From: Phialocephala subalpina
Lineage: Eukaryota > Ascomycota > Leotiomycetes > Helotiales > Mollisiaceae
Direction: 5' to 3'
Length of the DNA: 64,000 nt
Assembly (NCBI GenBank): GCA_900073065.1
Contig: FJOG01000001.1
Span: 26,276 to 90,275, forward strand
Shown here piece by piece: positions 45,047 to 57,151 of this stretch. The notes beneath the pieces are model-generated. The model was not told where the DNA came from. It worked only from the letters and a program-made list of their open reading frames with translations, and did not search any database. The stretch's first letter is position 1, and every line of letters starts with the position of its first letter. A program made the translations under genes and the position numbers.

Positions 45047-46452
45047 ATGCTCCTCTTTGCACGACATATTATTTTTGCATTGTTAACTTCTGTGGCATTT
45101 GCGATAGCCACCCTCAATGACGAAATGGATGCCGACACGTTGAATCTCTTAGCCCAGACTGCTTCCGGAAACGAGGCTGTACACCTAACCGAGAGAACGA
45201 CTAATTCTAGCTCGACATGCACGGTGGGTAACCTCTCCATACGTAGAGAATGGTATGTAGCTACCCTAAGGCGCCATGATGCTCAATAAGCCTTATTAAT
45301 CATGTCCTGTAGGGGCTCCCTCTCTGCGGAGGAGAGAATCGCATACACAGATGCTGTTCTTTGCTTACAGGAGAAGATTGCTTTGACACCCACAAGCCTT
45401 GTTCCAGGAGTCAGGTCACGGTTCGATGATTGGGGTACTATTTCCAAATCTGCTCTAAGTATCTGATCAAACTTAGTACTGATTCCTGATATTCAGTGGC
45501 AACACATATCAACCAAACTTTGACCATCCACTACACAGTAAGTCATTGTTCAAGCAGTCCTCGCCTCATAGAGTGCACTAACCTTTTTTCCCCAGGGGAC
45601 ATTCCTAGCATGGCATCGGTGGTTCACGTGGAATTATGAGCAAGCTCTCAAAACTGAGTGTGGCTATACGGGAACCCAGCCGTAAGACTTCCAAACCAAA
45701 TTCTGCGGCTTGACTAATGTATGCAGATATTGGGATTGGGGCCCCTATTCTTCGAACACTACCTCTTCTCCAGTCTTCGACGGCAGCGCCACAAGTATGT
45801 CGGGAAACGGAGAGTACATTTCGGGCCGTGGTCCAATCACGTTATACATGCCCCTTACCCTATTATCTATCTGCCGGCTGGTTCAGGAGGAGGCTGCGTC
45901 ACATCCGGTCCCTTCAAGAACATGACTGTGAATCTTGGGCCCGTCTTCCTGCCGCTCAACAACGGCTCTGTTGAAACTGGGACGGGATTTGACTACAACC
46001 CGCGGTGTCTAAAGCGTGACATCGGCTCAGCAGTCAACCAAGCCTATGCAAACTATACCTCAATCGTGAATCTCCTCACCAAGAACGACAATATCGAAGA
46101 CTTCCAGATGGTAATGCAAGGCATCCCAGGCTCGGGGAGCATCGGCGTTCATGGCGGGGGTCATTATACAATTGCCGGCGACCCTGGGTCGGATTTTTAC
46201 ACGTCACCTGGCGATCCGGCCTTCTATTTGCACCATGGGATGATTGATCGCACGTGGTGGATTTGGCAGAACCTAGACCTAGAGAATCGACAGGATGCCA
46301 TTTCTGGCACGGGCACTTTCTTGAATAACCCGCCGTCAGCGAATACTACCCTTGATGATATGATAGATTTAGGATATGCCAGGGGTGGACCAATTGCGAT
46401 GAGAGATATTATGAGCACGACTGATGGGCCTTTCTGCTACACGTATGAATGA
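45047..46452 (+). pseudogene. Tyrosinase (type-3 copper oxidase), one frameshift in exon 5
   Basis: Five exons: 45047-45252, 45313-45434, 45497-45537, 45596-45681 and 45727-46452. Introns are 45-62 bp and phases agree. A signal peptide (MLLFARHIIFALLTSVAFAIA) is followed by the copper-A region 'VATHINQTLTIHYT|GTFLAWHRWFTW', whose His residues span a splice. 'TECGYTGTQP|YWDWG' follows. The copper-B region 'DPAFYLHHGMIDRTWWIWQ' is present. Within exon 5 the frame 'MSGNGEYISGR' must move by one base near 45830 to reach 'YLPAGSGGGCVTSGPFKNM', both strongly conserved in tyrosinases. So the copy is frameshifted, unless there is a sequence error. The enzyme oxidises phenols for melanin or quinone formation. 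Confidence 0.8.
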
Positions 46453-47399
46453 GTGTAGAGTCGAGGAGAACTTATGTCAGTTGCTGATCACGTGTGGTGG
46501 TGTCTCCTTCCATATGTAGTATAGCTCAGGGGTAATCTCACAGACCCTTATATCCTCATTCTCTCTCCCTAGCTAGACCTACAGACTTAACAATCAATTC
46601 GTTACCCACAAACTGATGCTCCACACTCGTAGCGTCTTATAACGTAGGAGACTAATTTCTTAATTAATTATACACACAGACAGCCACAGGATCGTTCAAT
46701 AGATCCTTCTACTTGCCGATAATGTTTATTTGTGCTTGTTACAAACCTGTTTCTGGTAGTTAGGTCACATGTCAGCCTAAATAGTTCAGCTCTGTTGGAT
46801 TTTTAGGCGCCAAAGGCCCCCATAAGCTTAGGTAATTTCAGTGGCTGTAGCCACTGTAGCCACGCTGAGGCTACAGCTGAAGAGCGCTGTAAGCCCAGCT
46901 GGATAGGCTTGAAAAGCTGAGCATGTAGGGTACTTTTGGCCCCTATAAATACAGGCTACTTACCACTGTAAAATAGCATTTAATCCGGCAATTTCAAGCT
47001 TATATAATATATTGCACGTGACTATTATAGCCTGAATCCGAACGCATCTAAAAATAGTTCCAGAGGAATCTCAGTCGCAAGGGAGCTAAAATAGGACCCG
47101 TACTAGAAACACGATGAGGAAAGTGTAACCGAGCACTAAAGGAGCCAATACAAGCCCTTTTGAGTACTTAAATAGCCTCTTAGTATATGTTTAAACTGAC
47201 TTTACTGCGTGCTTAGGTTGCTTAGGCGGAACTCAGGCAGTTATCAGGCCGTACTTATGAATGCTTACTCTCGGCTCAGGTTAAAGCGACAACTTCTCAC
47301 ATCCAAATATTAAAATGGAACCAGTCAAAAAGAAGAAGAAAAAAGAAAAAAGAAGTTGAGTCTAATTTGTAGAGTAATTAGCGGGAAGTCTAGACTTTA
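46453..47399. other. Gene-less stretch with small hairpin cluster
   Basis: No open frame of interest. At 46841-46877 nested inverted repeats occur (GTGGCT-gt-AGCCAC, and GCTGTAGCC with GGCTACAGC). A purine-rich run (AAGAAGAAGAAAAAAG-type) is at 47325-47355. This is probably repeat-derived. Confidence 0.4.
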
Positions 47400-48130
47400 G
47401 AACCTAGGATATAACTTTTGTCCTTGAACTTATTTACTTCTTTCTATTAAATCCTTATTTCGATTTTTATAACGCTAATAAAATAAAGTATTTTAATTTG
47501 AAAGAAATTCTCTCGAATTTAATATAAATTAAATTAATATTAAAAAGTATCTTTATAATTAGGCGTTTTATATATTATAATATTATATTATTTTAAGAAA
47601 ATTAATTATTATTAATTTATATTTTTTCTTTATATTCGAAAATATTTAAAATAAAAAAATAAAAAATAAATTAATAATAATAAATCTTTTAATATATTAA
47701 ATAATTAAATTAAATTAAATTAAAAGTAATTATTTATAAAAATATATTATTAATTATAATTTAATTTAAATTTAATCAAATTAATTATAATTTTATTATA
47801 TTAATTTGAATAATATATAATTAAATATAACTTTTATTCGAAATAATAAATAAAATTCAATTAATCAAAAGTTTTAATATTAAAATAAAAATAATATCGC
47901 GTATATTATAAACAAGCCAATAAATAAAATATTGATTTCTAATAATTATTTGCTTTTAATTTAATTTCTTTTAAACTCGAAATATATTATAATTACTAAT
48001 TTTTTTCTTTTTATCGAGAAATTATTTGAGGATCTCGTATACTTAATACTTATAAAGAATCGAAGTAAAATAATAAGAATATTTATATCGCGTAAATTAA
48101 AGAAAGCAAGTATTGGATTTTAAGCTTTAT
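47400..48130. repeat. AT-rich, RIP-like island
   Basis: About 730 bp of nearly pure A/T between a purine-rich tract and sequence of normal composition. All frames are closed. Taken as a RIP-mutated repeat. Confidence 0.76.
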
Positions 48131-51120
48131 TACTATTGAGTTAAATACTTGGATAAAGCTTAAATGTGCGTAGAACGGTGAAATTGTGAAGTTTATCATA
48201 TTGAGAGATTGGCTATGGGTCCTTGGTAGCGTTTTTCGGTGCGTAGTTACGGGAGGTTAAGAGGGGGACAACAATTTAACACTTGTCAAGAGCAGGGTTT
48301 TTACTCTGCGGGTGCCCCCTACGAATTTATAGCTCCTTGAGAGCTTGATCTGCTTCGCAGATTGGATTGAGCAGTCTACGGACTTCAATAACATCCTAGA
48401 GCTAAGATTAAACCACGACTCGAGCGGCATAAAGAGATTTTCCTTTATCGATAACTTCTCTCGATCTCGAATCTACTATTATAGCCCTTTCGTCTCTTCT
48501 TTTCCTCGCCACGACTTCGACTATAAATCGAATTATACTTTGATTGACTTGATTACTAGTATATTACTTTATTTATAATATTATTCCTAGGCTGCTCGTT
48601 TTTTCCCCCATGGGGCCCCACGAGGACGTGCGGCGGGGCAAGCTCGTGTCAGTTGAGGACTCGTAATCAGTGGCAGTGTAGTGGGGAAATCGGTGCATGT
48701 TGGCATGAAGCCGCATTATCAGTTACGCATCGTTTCACTAGGCGGTTTGGCCTAATTCGGATGCGATAGTGAGAGCACTATATCAAGCAAACATTTCCAC
48801 CTAGCTAGAAAGACAGATTTGATATCAATACCATACATTTTGCCCTGACCACCTCCGCAACTGATACCATCAAGCTCTTCATTACTTGTGCTCTGATACA
48901 TGATGACCGATGTATGCAGAGTTGCTTGGTCTCTCAAGGATAAAAGGCGTTTGATTGGTTGAAGATTGTTTTCGACAGGCTCTGGACTGCTGAGGTTTAT
49001 ACTAGTGGTGATATCCCGGCCGATGTGCTTTGACACTTGAAGTATGCTGTTGATAAGATTGCTGTAGAGTGCTTGGATACTGATCAGCGCATGGAGGTAA
49101 AGGGGGAAGGTGGACGTGAGATGAGGGACATGTTTCGAGACGACCTGGTAGGCAAGTCCACGGCAGAGATAATGGCAGCCCTCAAGCAGAAGTGCAATAT
49201 TACTCCATCAGAATTGTTGCTCCGCTGGTTTTACTTGCCTTTGTTATGCACGATATTGCTTGACCTGAAAGATCACGAAAATAAGAAATACATCCCTCTC
49301 CTCCTTTGAGATGAATGAAATGCGTTTGATTCCAGCCCTTTCCTGTCTGGGCCATGTTTGATCTTCACCGCCTCCCGTTCTTTCCATCCTAGCAGAACCC
49401 GGCGACTCTCCTCCCATCTTAATAGCCTTCATCTAATCCTCCCCTCGCATTCGATGAAAGGGAAGCTAGTCACCTATTCACATCAGTCGACATCGGTCGA
49501 CTTGCTTTCGGAAGCTTACTGACTTGCCCAAAACGCTGTATTTGCCATCCAGCTAGGACACATGCCTTCGAAGATATGTAAATCCAGCGTCCGAGGTAGG
49601 AATTTTGGCTCAAACGACCGTGGGCTGTTTGTCCATCCGAGCCAAGCTTGCTTTCCTAGCCTCGCTCAACAGGTTGCTGAATGGAAGAACTTTCAAGCCC
49701 ATTGGACTTGGTACTCAAAGCTTTTGTCTGGCATTCCATCACTTGGCCAGTACCCATAGGTTGTTCAAGCTGAACTTTGAGTATGGTGATCTTGGAATCT
49801 ATCCTCAAACTCTGAGGCGGAAGTCTCAAATTCCTTGGTTGGCTGCCTCTCAGTCTGTTTCTACTTTGTCAACGACGATAGGTTTCGAGCTGAGTGAATT
49901 GGTGGCCTTATTTTCTGGCAGTTCTGCTTTGGCCTGTTAACAGCAATGATCTGAATAGCATCTCAAGTACAGTTCGTGGTTCAGATAACTGACTTGTTGG
50001 GTTGGAGAAAATGCTGCCTTCCCAAATGACTTGTAAGGTTGTTTTGTTTTGCTTCGAAAGTCCAAAATTTGCCAGCGAGGAGTTTGTTTTAAAGTTCCAC
50101 TGCAGCAAATTTTTTGTTGGGGCCTTGGTTTTTGCGCGTTTAATGTTGTTTACTTACAAGTAGATACCCCCAAACCAGGACGAACACACATCTCGAATCC
50201 CGCACAGAAAATGCCTTCAAATGTACTAAATTGCGCCTCTGGCCACCAACATCATGCTCAGCACCCGCTGTTATCAGGGAATGCGCCAACTCCGCCTGGC
50301 TCAGGACGAGAGTCAAAGCAGGAAATATCTGCCGGCCGGGTATTCTTTATCATTTTACCAACTAATTAAGGATCAGTGAATATCCAACGGGTTGAATACT
50401 TTCATGGTGTACCTCTCCCAATTTTCTGCAGTATAATAAAACATCGAGGCTGCAATTCCTATGTTCTCCGGCGTAGATTCATCTGTTCCATTGCAATCCG
50501 TGGCACCATTCTACGTCTTTCCTCGTCAAGTGCTTCAATGTCCGCTTTAGGTTGCTTCGACGGGCTTTCTAATTTCGAAATCTCCAATTCTCCTTTGGTT
50601 TAGCAGTACTCAGGCGAGGTAACTGTCATTCTAGATGTTGGAAAATTGAGTTCTTGAACAGAATTTTAGAATTATGTGTGAAGTGCATGCTGAAAGACAG
50701 TGAAAAGGCGCAGCAACATGGTTGGCGGCTAGGATGTGGCGCAGTAAAGCCCGAATGTATTAACAAGCCGGCGATCTGTACAAATAAAAATGGTAGCAGA
50801 TTGGGTTTTGGAGCGAGTCTCATTTAGTTCAAGTTTAGTTCAAGTTGGATACCTTCTCCGTACTCCTGAAAACCTCGGTAAACGAATAGGGGGATTGATT
50901 CACGTGACACTCTCTTTGACCTGCAATTACTTCTCATCTCAAAGCAGCATGGGAAAGCAACAGTTTCCTAACCATTGGACTTTGACTTTTGTAGGTTTAT
51001 TCATAGGAGATGGTTCGTACGAGGACGCTTTCAATGGTGCGTGGAATTGCAGGGCCATCCCGATCCTCATAAGGTAGTTTCTGCAGCGGGTACTACCTAG
51101 AGCGACGATAAGCCCGAACC
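48131..51120. other. Three-kilobase stretch without a supported gene
   Basis: The longest frames are 48752-49036 (minus, 94 codons) and 49037-49309 (plus, 90 codons), which abut head to head, plus 49605-49940 and 50049-50369 (plus). None shows a domain, signal peptide or convincing splice signals. The 49037 frame (MKYAVDKIAVECLDTDQ...) has a mildly protein-like composition, but I cannot support a gene call. Confidence 0.4.
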
Positions 51121-51433
51121 TACGAAGAACGCGGTCAAAAGTCTGGGTCTACAAGGGCTATGCCCTGTAAGGCCCTGTAAATATCTCACCTAAGTCCTAT
51201 ACCCCCCTCTAATTAGTTCGCTTAGTGTATCTCCTTGTAATCCTCCCTCTTTTGGCGACGATGGCGCTAGAACATTAGGGCTCGAGAGCCTATCAGGCCT
51301 GTCTTTAAGTGGGTCGACGGTAGATTTACAGTGAGTTCTATGGGTGGTCACCCTTCAAGGCATAGCTGAGATCTTACAGGGCTTTATAGCGTATATACCC
51401 TGTAGACCCAGACTTTTGACCGCGTTCTTCGTA
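51121..51433. mobile_element. 313-bp MITE with 33-bp perfect TIRs
   Basis: Left arm 51121-51153 starts TACGAAGAACGCGGTCAAAA. Right arm 51401-51433 is its perfect inverted copy, ending CGCGTTCTTCGTA. The outer TA at each end may be the target duplication (Tc1/mariner-like), leaving 31-bp TIRs starting CGAAGAACG. The core has no open frame. Unlike the 28465 element it keeps normal base composition, so it is probably young or below the length RIP detects. Confidence 0.88.
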
Positions 51434-51688
51434 TGCAAGTACAGCGCTTGAGAGCCTGCGGATATCCCGGTTCAGGGCAATTTAGCGACTAAGGCGCTGT
51501 AGTTCCGCAGCCCTCCGGTTAAATCTGCATGCACATGCATGCCTGTTACTGCGCCACCCCTTCCAGGACCCATCAAACGCGATCCAGCGCTTCGCGCAAA
51601 TCTACACTCGTCGTCTTTTAAATTTCTATCACTTCACTGATCACTGAAGGTTTTAATCAAGCTCTGTTTTAATGCCCTCTTATTCGTC

Positions 51689-53288
51689 ATGAATGAAGTC
51701 GAACTCGACCAACGAGGCACTATGCCCCAACCGGTTGGATACGATATGCTATCACAGCAAGATTACAACTCGCACTCTTCTCCAATCGACGATAACCAAC
51801 TGACAACCCCTCACACTCGCGATAATGCCCCTCGAACGAAGAGCACGAGTTCGATATCAAAACCTTTGCTCCCAATCGTGAAAGTCGAATCACTCCAGTC
51901 AACATCCAAACTGCCTCCCAAACCGTTCACCCAAGGCAGCGTTATAAGACGCATCTGGAAACACACTTCAACCGCAATCGCCACCATAATCATGATCCTA
52001 ATCCCTGTTGTCATCGCTGTTCTGAGCAGCAACAGGTACATAAGCGACAGTGCAAGAGGAGATACATACTGTACTTCTACCGGCATCTATGGCGCATCCG
52101 TATCCGCCCTCTCTGGACCCTCCACCAGCTTCTCCTCAACATTCAGCATCGACACAGTCTTCGGATCATTCTCCTTCGGAATGGCGAAGTTCATCGATCT
52201 CATCTGGGACATCGGGTTCTCGAGATGTGGTCAGGCTTTTCTTGGTTGGGTTACATTTCGTGTCAACTCTGCTGCTCTGTTGAGGATCATGGAGACGAAA
52301 CACGTTTCTTACGATTTGTTTTCCAGTCTATCGTTATCTTGGTCTTCGATTGCGACGCTGGGACCGGTTATGAGAGCGTTCTTTGAGAGGCTGGGATGGA
52401 GGAAGAAGTTATTGCTATTTTGGATACTGTTGAATGTGACCTGGGTGGTGTTTTGGCCTACGTTTACGAATGCGATGACGGGATATATTGCCAAGAACGA
52501 CACTTTAGTGAAGCTGGAGAATGGGATTGGGTATGCGACTTATTCGGACATTGCAAATCTGACCAACCTGGCTTTTCAGTTCACTGGGCTGAACTTTTCA
52601 AGCCCGATGACTTCGCCGTCGAATATTACATTGGTGTTCACGGGGCCGTGGCTATTTAGCACTGGTCCGAACATAACGTTATGGAATGAGTTGTATCAAC
52701 GTGAGGCTATTGTTTCGAAATTATAGAGATGAGCTGATGAATTGAACAGTTTGGCTGCCAACCAAGACTACTGGATATGAAATCGTGTATAATAGCACGG
52801 CCATGGATCTATACCAAACATCGCCATTGGCAGTTTATTGGTACCAAAGCGACGCGTATCAAGAGAGTTACTTCGCCGACGGGGGAAATGTTCAATGTGT
52901 GGCCACCGGTGTCTACCAGTGGGGATTCTCGCACTCGATCACCTCCTTCTTCGTCTTATTCAATACAATATGGTGCGCTGGCACGTACGCCTTATGGATC
53001 TACGTGAACTGGAGAAGCGAGTTATGCCGAAAGGGGAGAACATTGGGACAGTACCGGGCTGCAATAGATCTTGTTGAATCTATGCATCAGGATCTGGGAA
53101 AGGACATTTGCGCGTATTCGGAGCAGGAGTTGAAGGATGAACTGAAGAAGAAGGGAGGGATCAAGTACTATGTTGAAGAAGGAGATGGTGATGCGACTTC
53201 ACATATCGGGATCACTTCTCGAAAGGAAAGTGGACCGGTGCACTTGAAATTTGGGGAGCTGTATGGGTGTTCGAGGAAGAGGAGATGA
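51689..53288 (+). CDS. Fungal multi-pass membrane protein of unknown function
   Basis: Two exons, 51689-52700 and 52750-53288, flank a 49-bp intron (GTGAGG...GCTGATGAATTGAACAG). The joined frame has 516 residues. A polar N-terminus of about 90 residues precedes a membrane segment 'TAIATIIMILIPVVIAVL'. Further segments are 'ALLRIM...LFSSLSLSWSSIATLG' (weak), 'KLLLFWILLNVTWVVFWPTF' and, near the C-terminus, 'HSITSFFVLFNTIWCAGTYALWIYV'. Extracytosolic loops carry sequons (NDT, NLT, NFS, NIT). The C-terminal tail is charged. The motif 'FGMAKFIDLIWDIGFSRCGQ' resembles other fungal orphan membrane proteins with no assigned role. It converges with the acidic protein gene at 53501. Confidence 0.75.
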
Positions 53289-53500
53289 GTCACGTACGTC
53301 AAGTATCTTCAAGCTTGGATGAGATGCTTCAATGTATTCGTTCGCCTGGTGTCCCTTGCTGTCCTGCGATATCCCAATTCATTTGGACCCTTTCCTCCCA
53401 ACTTTCTCCGCAGCTGATACCGACAATATACCCCAAATAGACCTCCAGAAGGTTGCCCCACGAGGACGAGTGCGAGGGTGAGGAGGCTTCGGTGCCTAAA

Positions 53501-53962
53501 CTACTCTCTCCCTTCCTCCTCATCTTCATCACAAGTACTCCCGTTGTTATCCTCCAAGTAGACCTTCCAGATTGTCTTGAACTGCGCTTGGAATCCCTCC
53601 ACGACGTCCTCATCGATCTCCTCCACGTCAGCAGCTTCCATCTCTTTCTTCAGATCAGACAAGACCGCCGGCATTCCCTCATCGTCATGATTCTTTCCAC
53701 AGCTTTGACACTTCAGTTGTTTGTTAAAGCGAGTGAAAGCCTCGTCCACCATCGTCAACCATTCCTCTGTCAATTCGTCCTTGACTTCGATCGGGAGCTT
53801 GGAATCCGGTCCTTCCATGTACTCGTTTCTTGCGACAGTTTGGAGGTGCTCGAGGCGTACGTAGGAGATCGGTGTGGCCAGTTGTGGACTTGAAGGCGGA
53901 GAGTCTTTCTTGTTCTTGCGCCGGATCTTGGCTTCTTTCTTGGCCCAGGTTTGTGAATTCAT
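53501..53962 (-). CDS. Hypothetical acidic protein with one CxxC motif
   Basis: Frame of 153 residues from the ATG at 53962. The N-terminus is basic (KKEAKIRRKNKKD). The middle is acidic and helical ('VKDELTEEWLTMVDEAFTRF'). A single 'CQSCGKNHDDEG' could bind metal. The tail is very acidic (CDEDEEEGRE). The frame is open further upstream to an ATG at 54265, but that part has UTR-like composition, and a TATA box at 54182-54189 lies inside it. I therefore choose the internal start. No family is recognised. Confidence 0.6.
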   Translation of the reverse strand: MNSQTWAKKEAKIRRKNKKDSPPSSPQLATPISYVRLEHLQTVARNEYMEGPDSKLPIEVKDELTEEWLTMVDEAFTRFNKQLKCQSCGKNHDDEGMPAVLSDLKKEMEAADVEEIDEDVVEGFQAQFKTIWKVYLEDNNGSTCDEDEEEGRE

Positions 53963-54181
53963 TTTGATTGTCCACAAAGGTGGTAAGGGTGATCCGGGGC
54001 AGAAAAGGAGGTCTCGGCTTCGACCTGTTCGGCTTGGGGTGTGATCGTAGATAGAATGTTCCGATGTAGGCTGCGGAAAGTTGTGTGGATTGTTGAGGTG
54101 ATTGTTAATGTAGGAAAGGACGTAGTTGTGGTTGCAGAAAAGTGTGTCGTGAGGAAGATCGTTTGTATCTGCCGGAGCAAG

Positions 54182-54189
54182 TATATATA
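54182..54189 (-). promoter_or_regulatory. TATA box upstream of the acidic protein gene
   Basis: Read on the minus strand the site is TATATATA in the context CTATATATACTTG, about 220 bp upstream of the chosen start codon at 53962. Transcription starting about 30 bp downstream would give a leader near 190 nt. Confidence 0.45.
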
Positions 54190-54269
54190 GCCGTAGACTC
54201 GGTGGTCTGGAAGCAAATAAATCGAGCCGCAAAGCTGACAAGGAAGCGACATGGTCCAACAACATGACC

Positions 54270-56306
54270 GAATCGTCTTCAAATCACGGCCATGGAGCCT
54301 GAGATGGCGGAAATCGATGAATGCGACGAATGAAGTCTATTGTCGAGTGTCCAACGGTTGTTGTAGACAATGAAGCACCATAGGAGACGAAATGTTAGGT
54401 GCTTTCATCCGCAATGTCGCTTTAGACAAAGCGTTAGAAGTAAGAAGTATGTGAACAGATGAAGCAGCTGAACAAATCAGAGATATTTAAGAGATAGGAA
54501 GAGGATGTTGATTGACCTCTTGGCAATTCTAGTAGGAATGAAAAAAGAATTGGGAAAGACAGTCGAGAGCCGAGACCTCCTAAATACACACCGAAAATCT
54601 AGGCTCAATTGCATAACTGCATTGACAACCATTTCCAACCATTTCATCGGCGGACTGCAGCAATACTATGCATGGTAGAGAGGAGAAAGGGATTGTCCAT
54701 TGTATGGCTCCTTTAAGCAGGGGCGAAAGCAGAGAAGAGAGAGAAGCCAACAGTCCAAGTATCTTGACGCACAGAATAAAACAGAAGGGGGAGTGGAGTG
54801 AGGGACTTCCGGACCTGATATGCTTCGGCATTAAATCTAGACCTCAATGCTTGATCGAAGGTGACCATCAGTGATTGAAAGTATTGCATTCATCCTTGTC
54901 GAGGGCGTGTTTTATGATGGAAGCTGATCATCGTCCTGTTTGTTGGCATAAAACAAAGGCCGAGATGCCCAATGAACGCAGGGCTGCAAACTAGCTTCAA
55001 CCAGCGGAAGCCCTGTTTCTCTTGTTCTCAAGTCTCCGAGGAAAGGAACGGAACGTGTTTCCTAGTAATAAACAACACTTACAAAAACTCTGCCGCCAAA
55101 GCTGAAGGTAGGCGTGGAGTGCACCGGGGAGTCGCTCTGTCCTATCGTGAATCGATAAATATGCCCTTATGGAATGGGACGCATCTTCTGAGCATCCAGA
55201 GCCTCTAACGACGCAGCCGCCCAAGGAATTAACATTGGAGAGTCGACTATATCATTGGCAAACAGAACATCGCTTGGAGGACCTGTCATCGTCATACAGT
55301 ATTGATTGTGTACTTTTCCGTCGTTGACAGGAGCACAATCTCGGTCTCCGTGCTATTGATGAGAGGTGCCGAATCTGATTTCTCGCCAAGTCACGATGTG
55401 AACCAGTACTTTGGCTTCCGTCATGTTCTCTTCGTCGTTACCACAATGATCTTTGAGGGTAGAGTCGAAGAAGAATTCGAGAGTCTTCTGGGCATTTGAG
55501 AGAGGTGCATCCGAGAGGTCGGCTACAAACTTTGCCGATTCAGATGCACGAAGCTCGCGGGGGACATTCTCTTGATGATAATAGTCTGACTTCCTAACTT
55601 TGAGGATTCTTGTATGAGGTGGAACAGTCTTCAGGACCGAGAATGTAGGGTCCTGGGTGCTGAAGTACGCCCCCATATAGAAGGCAAGGTATCGTTTGGT
55701 GTGTAGAAGAGGTAAGAAATGAAGATGGCCTCCTAAAAATCCTTGGAATGAGCAAAGGATTTATGGTTGTACGTCTGATCCTCGAGTCTCGGTCGATTTC
55801 CATGAGAAATGCCACATGAACAAAGACCTCCATGCAACCTAGAGTGCAGTCGAACGCTCGAGGCACAGCTTCGGTATGAAGGTATTGCACTTCGAGACCG
55901 CTTCGAGGTTTGTCAGTCTGCATCGAAAGAATCGCCGGATGATCTGGAAGGTCGGAGAACGGTCAGCATGGCTCCCTTGACGCCCAATGCATGACACGCG
56001 AAATCCAACTCGAGTCACATTCGTTACCCACGTAAGGCCAAGAGGCCGAGAAGCTGATGTTGTTGGTGTGCTGAGGTGCTGAGAAAAGAGGGTGAAGGTC
56101 GAAGAGAAGTTCGGAAAATTAAAACGCCGATAAGGCCGTTGACTCGTTAAGGTTACTCCCTCAGGCAGAAGGGCTTGTTCAAAAACGGAAAGGTCGCAAC
56201 GTGGTTTCCTTCAAGTCTCTGATAATCAACAGGCCCCTCCGATATCTTTCGCGATCTCTCTTTCTCCCATCAACCACGATAATTCCTACAAATCCGTAGC
56301 CAAGCT
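54270..56306. other. Intergenic region, one weak minus-strand frame
   Basis: Only the frame 55676-55353 (minus, 107 codons, 'MGAYFSTQDPTFSVLKTVPP...') has protein-like composition. It lacks a recognised domain and I rate it below 0.35 as a gene. The remainder (54580-54874 and 54972-55224) has overlapping short frames without content. The last few hundred bases are the promoter of SF3B6. Confidence 0.4.
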
Positions 56307-56920
56307 ATGAGTCGAGGCGGTAAACTTGCACCCGAGGTCAATCGGTAAGATCCTCCCCCTGCGATGGATGTTTCGATGAGAGACAGGGAACTGACGACTT
56401 GCCACAGAGCGCTCTTTGTTAAGAACCTGAGGTTCGTACCCCGACTCCTTCCCCATCCCCCAGATGGCCTTTGCAGATGTGGAGGAGATATATACAGGGC
56501 TGGCGTACTGACTGTGTGCAGCTACAACGTCACACCAGAGGAACTCTTCGACCTCTTTGGCAAGTTTGGGCCGATCCGGTATGTTGGGCAACCACCACTC
56601 GCTGTCGTACGACGCGGTAAACTGATAGCTTGATAGCCAAATCCGACAGGGCATCGCAAATAATACCAAGGGCACGGCGTTTGTTGTCTACGAGGATGTC
56701 ATGGATGCAAAGATGGCTTGCGACAAATTGAACGGGTTCAACTTCCAAAACCGATATCTTGTCGGTACGTAGCAATCGCAATCAAGCATCACGCGACCAG
56801 CATCAGCTAACAATCACAGTCCTCTACCACCAACCAGACAAGATGGTCCGATCGAAAGAGGATCTCGAGTCCCGTAAGGAGAATTTAGAGCAGCTCAAAA
56901 AGCAGCACGGTATCGAATGA
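56307..56920 (+). CDS. SF3B6: Splicing factor 3b subunit 6 (p14/SF3b14), RRM protein
   Basis: Five exons: 56307-56344, 56408-56431, 56522-56578, 56637-56764 and 56820-56920. Introns are 63, 90, 58 and 55 bp, and the 115-residue product is in phase throughout. '[20 protein letters not shown]' contains the family's PPEVNR-like start and RNP2. '[19 protein letters not shown]' and '[19 protein letters not shown]' (RNP1 region), '[13 protein letters not shown]' and the C-terminal helix '[11 protein letters not shown]' follow human p14 closely in order and spacing. The protein sits in the U2 snRNP SF3b complex, binding SF3B1 near the branch-point adenosine. It is an essential-type housekeeping gene, notably intron-dense for its size (exon 2 is 24 nt). 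Confidence 0.96.
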
Positions 56921-57151
56921 CAACAAGACGAGCCTGCGGATCGGTCACCTCTCCCTCCTCGACCTCGAAACGCGGTATCATACAACACAACCTCTGTAGG
57001 CTCGTCTATGCCAGTATCCGGCGAAAAGGATAATGTCTCTTCTACGAATGGGAAACAAGGGGCGAATAACGGGCGTCGACGTTCGAGTACTTCTATTGCT
57101 CGCAACACTGCATCTTTCTTTACTTCTGTCAGGGCTTGGTTTTCCAAATAA
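56921..57151 (+). other. In-frame open extension after the SF3B6 stop codon
   Basis: After TGA at 56918-56920 (context GAA TGA CAA) the same frame stays open for 76 codons to TAA at 57149-57151. It encodes Pro-, Ser- and Arg-rich sequence such as 'DRSPLPPRPRNAVSYNTTS' and 'GRRRSSTSIARNTASFFTS'. It may be 3' UTR, a readthrough extension or a leftover of another gene. Antisense frames are also open here, so the stop-free run alone is weak evidence. Confidence 0.4.

Noticed and set aside
46841..46877. Nested hairpins as a structured RNA
   Set aside because: Short, isolated and repeat-like, with no transcript or promoter context and no recognised family.
48752..49309. Divergent small gene pair at 49036/49037
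   Set aside because: The frames abut exactly at one base, leaving no promoter between them. No domains or conserved features were seen.
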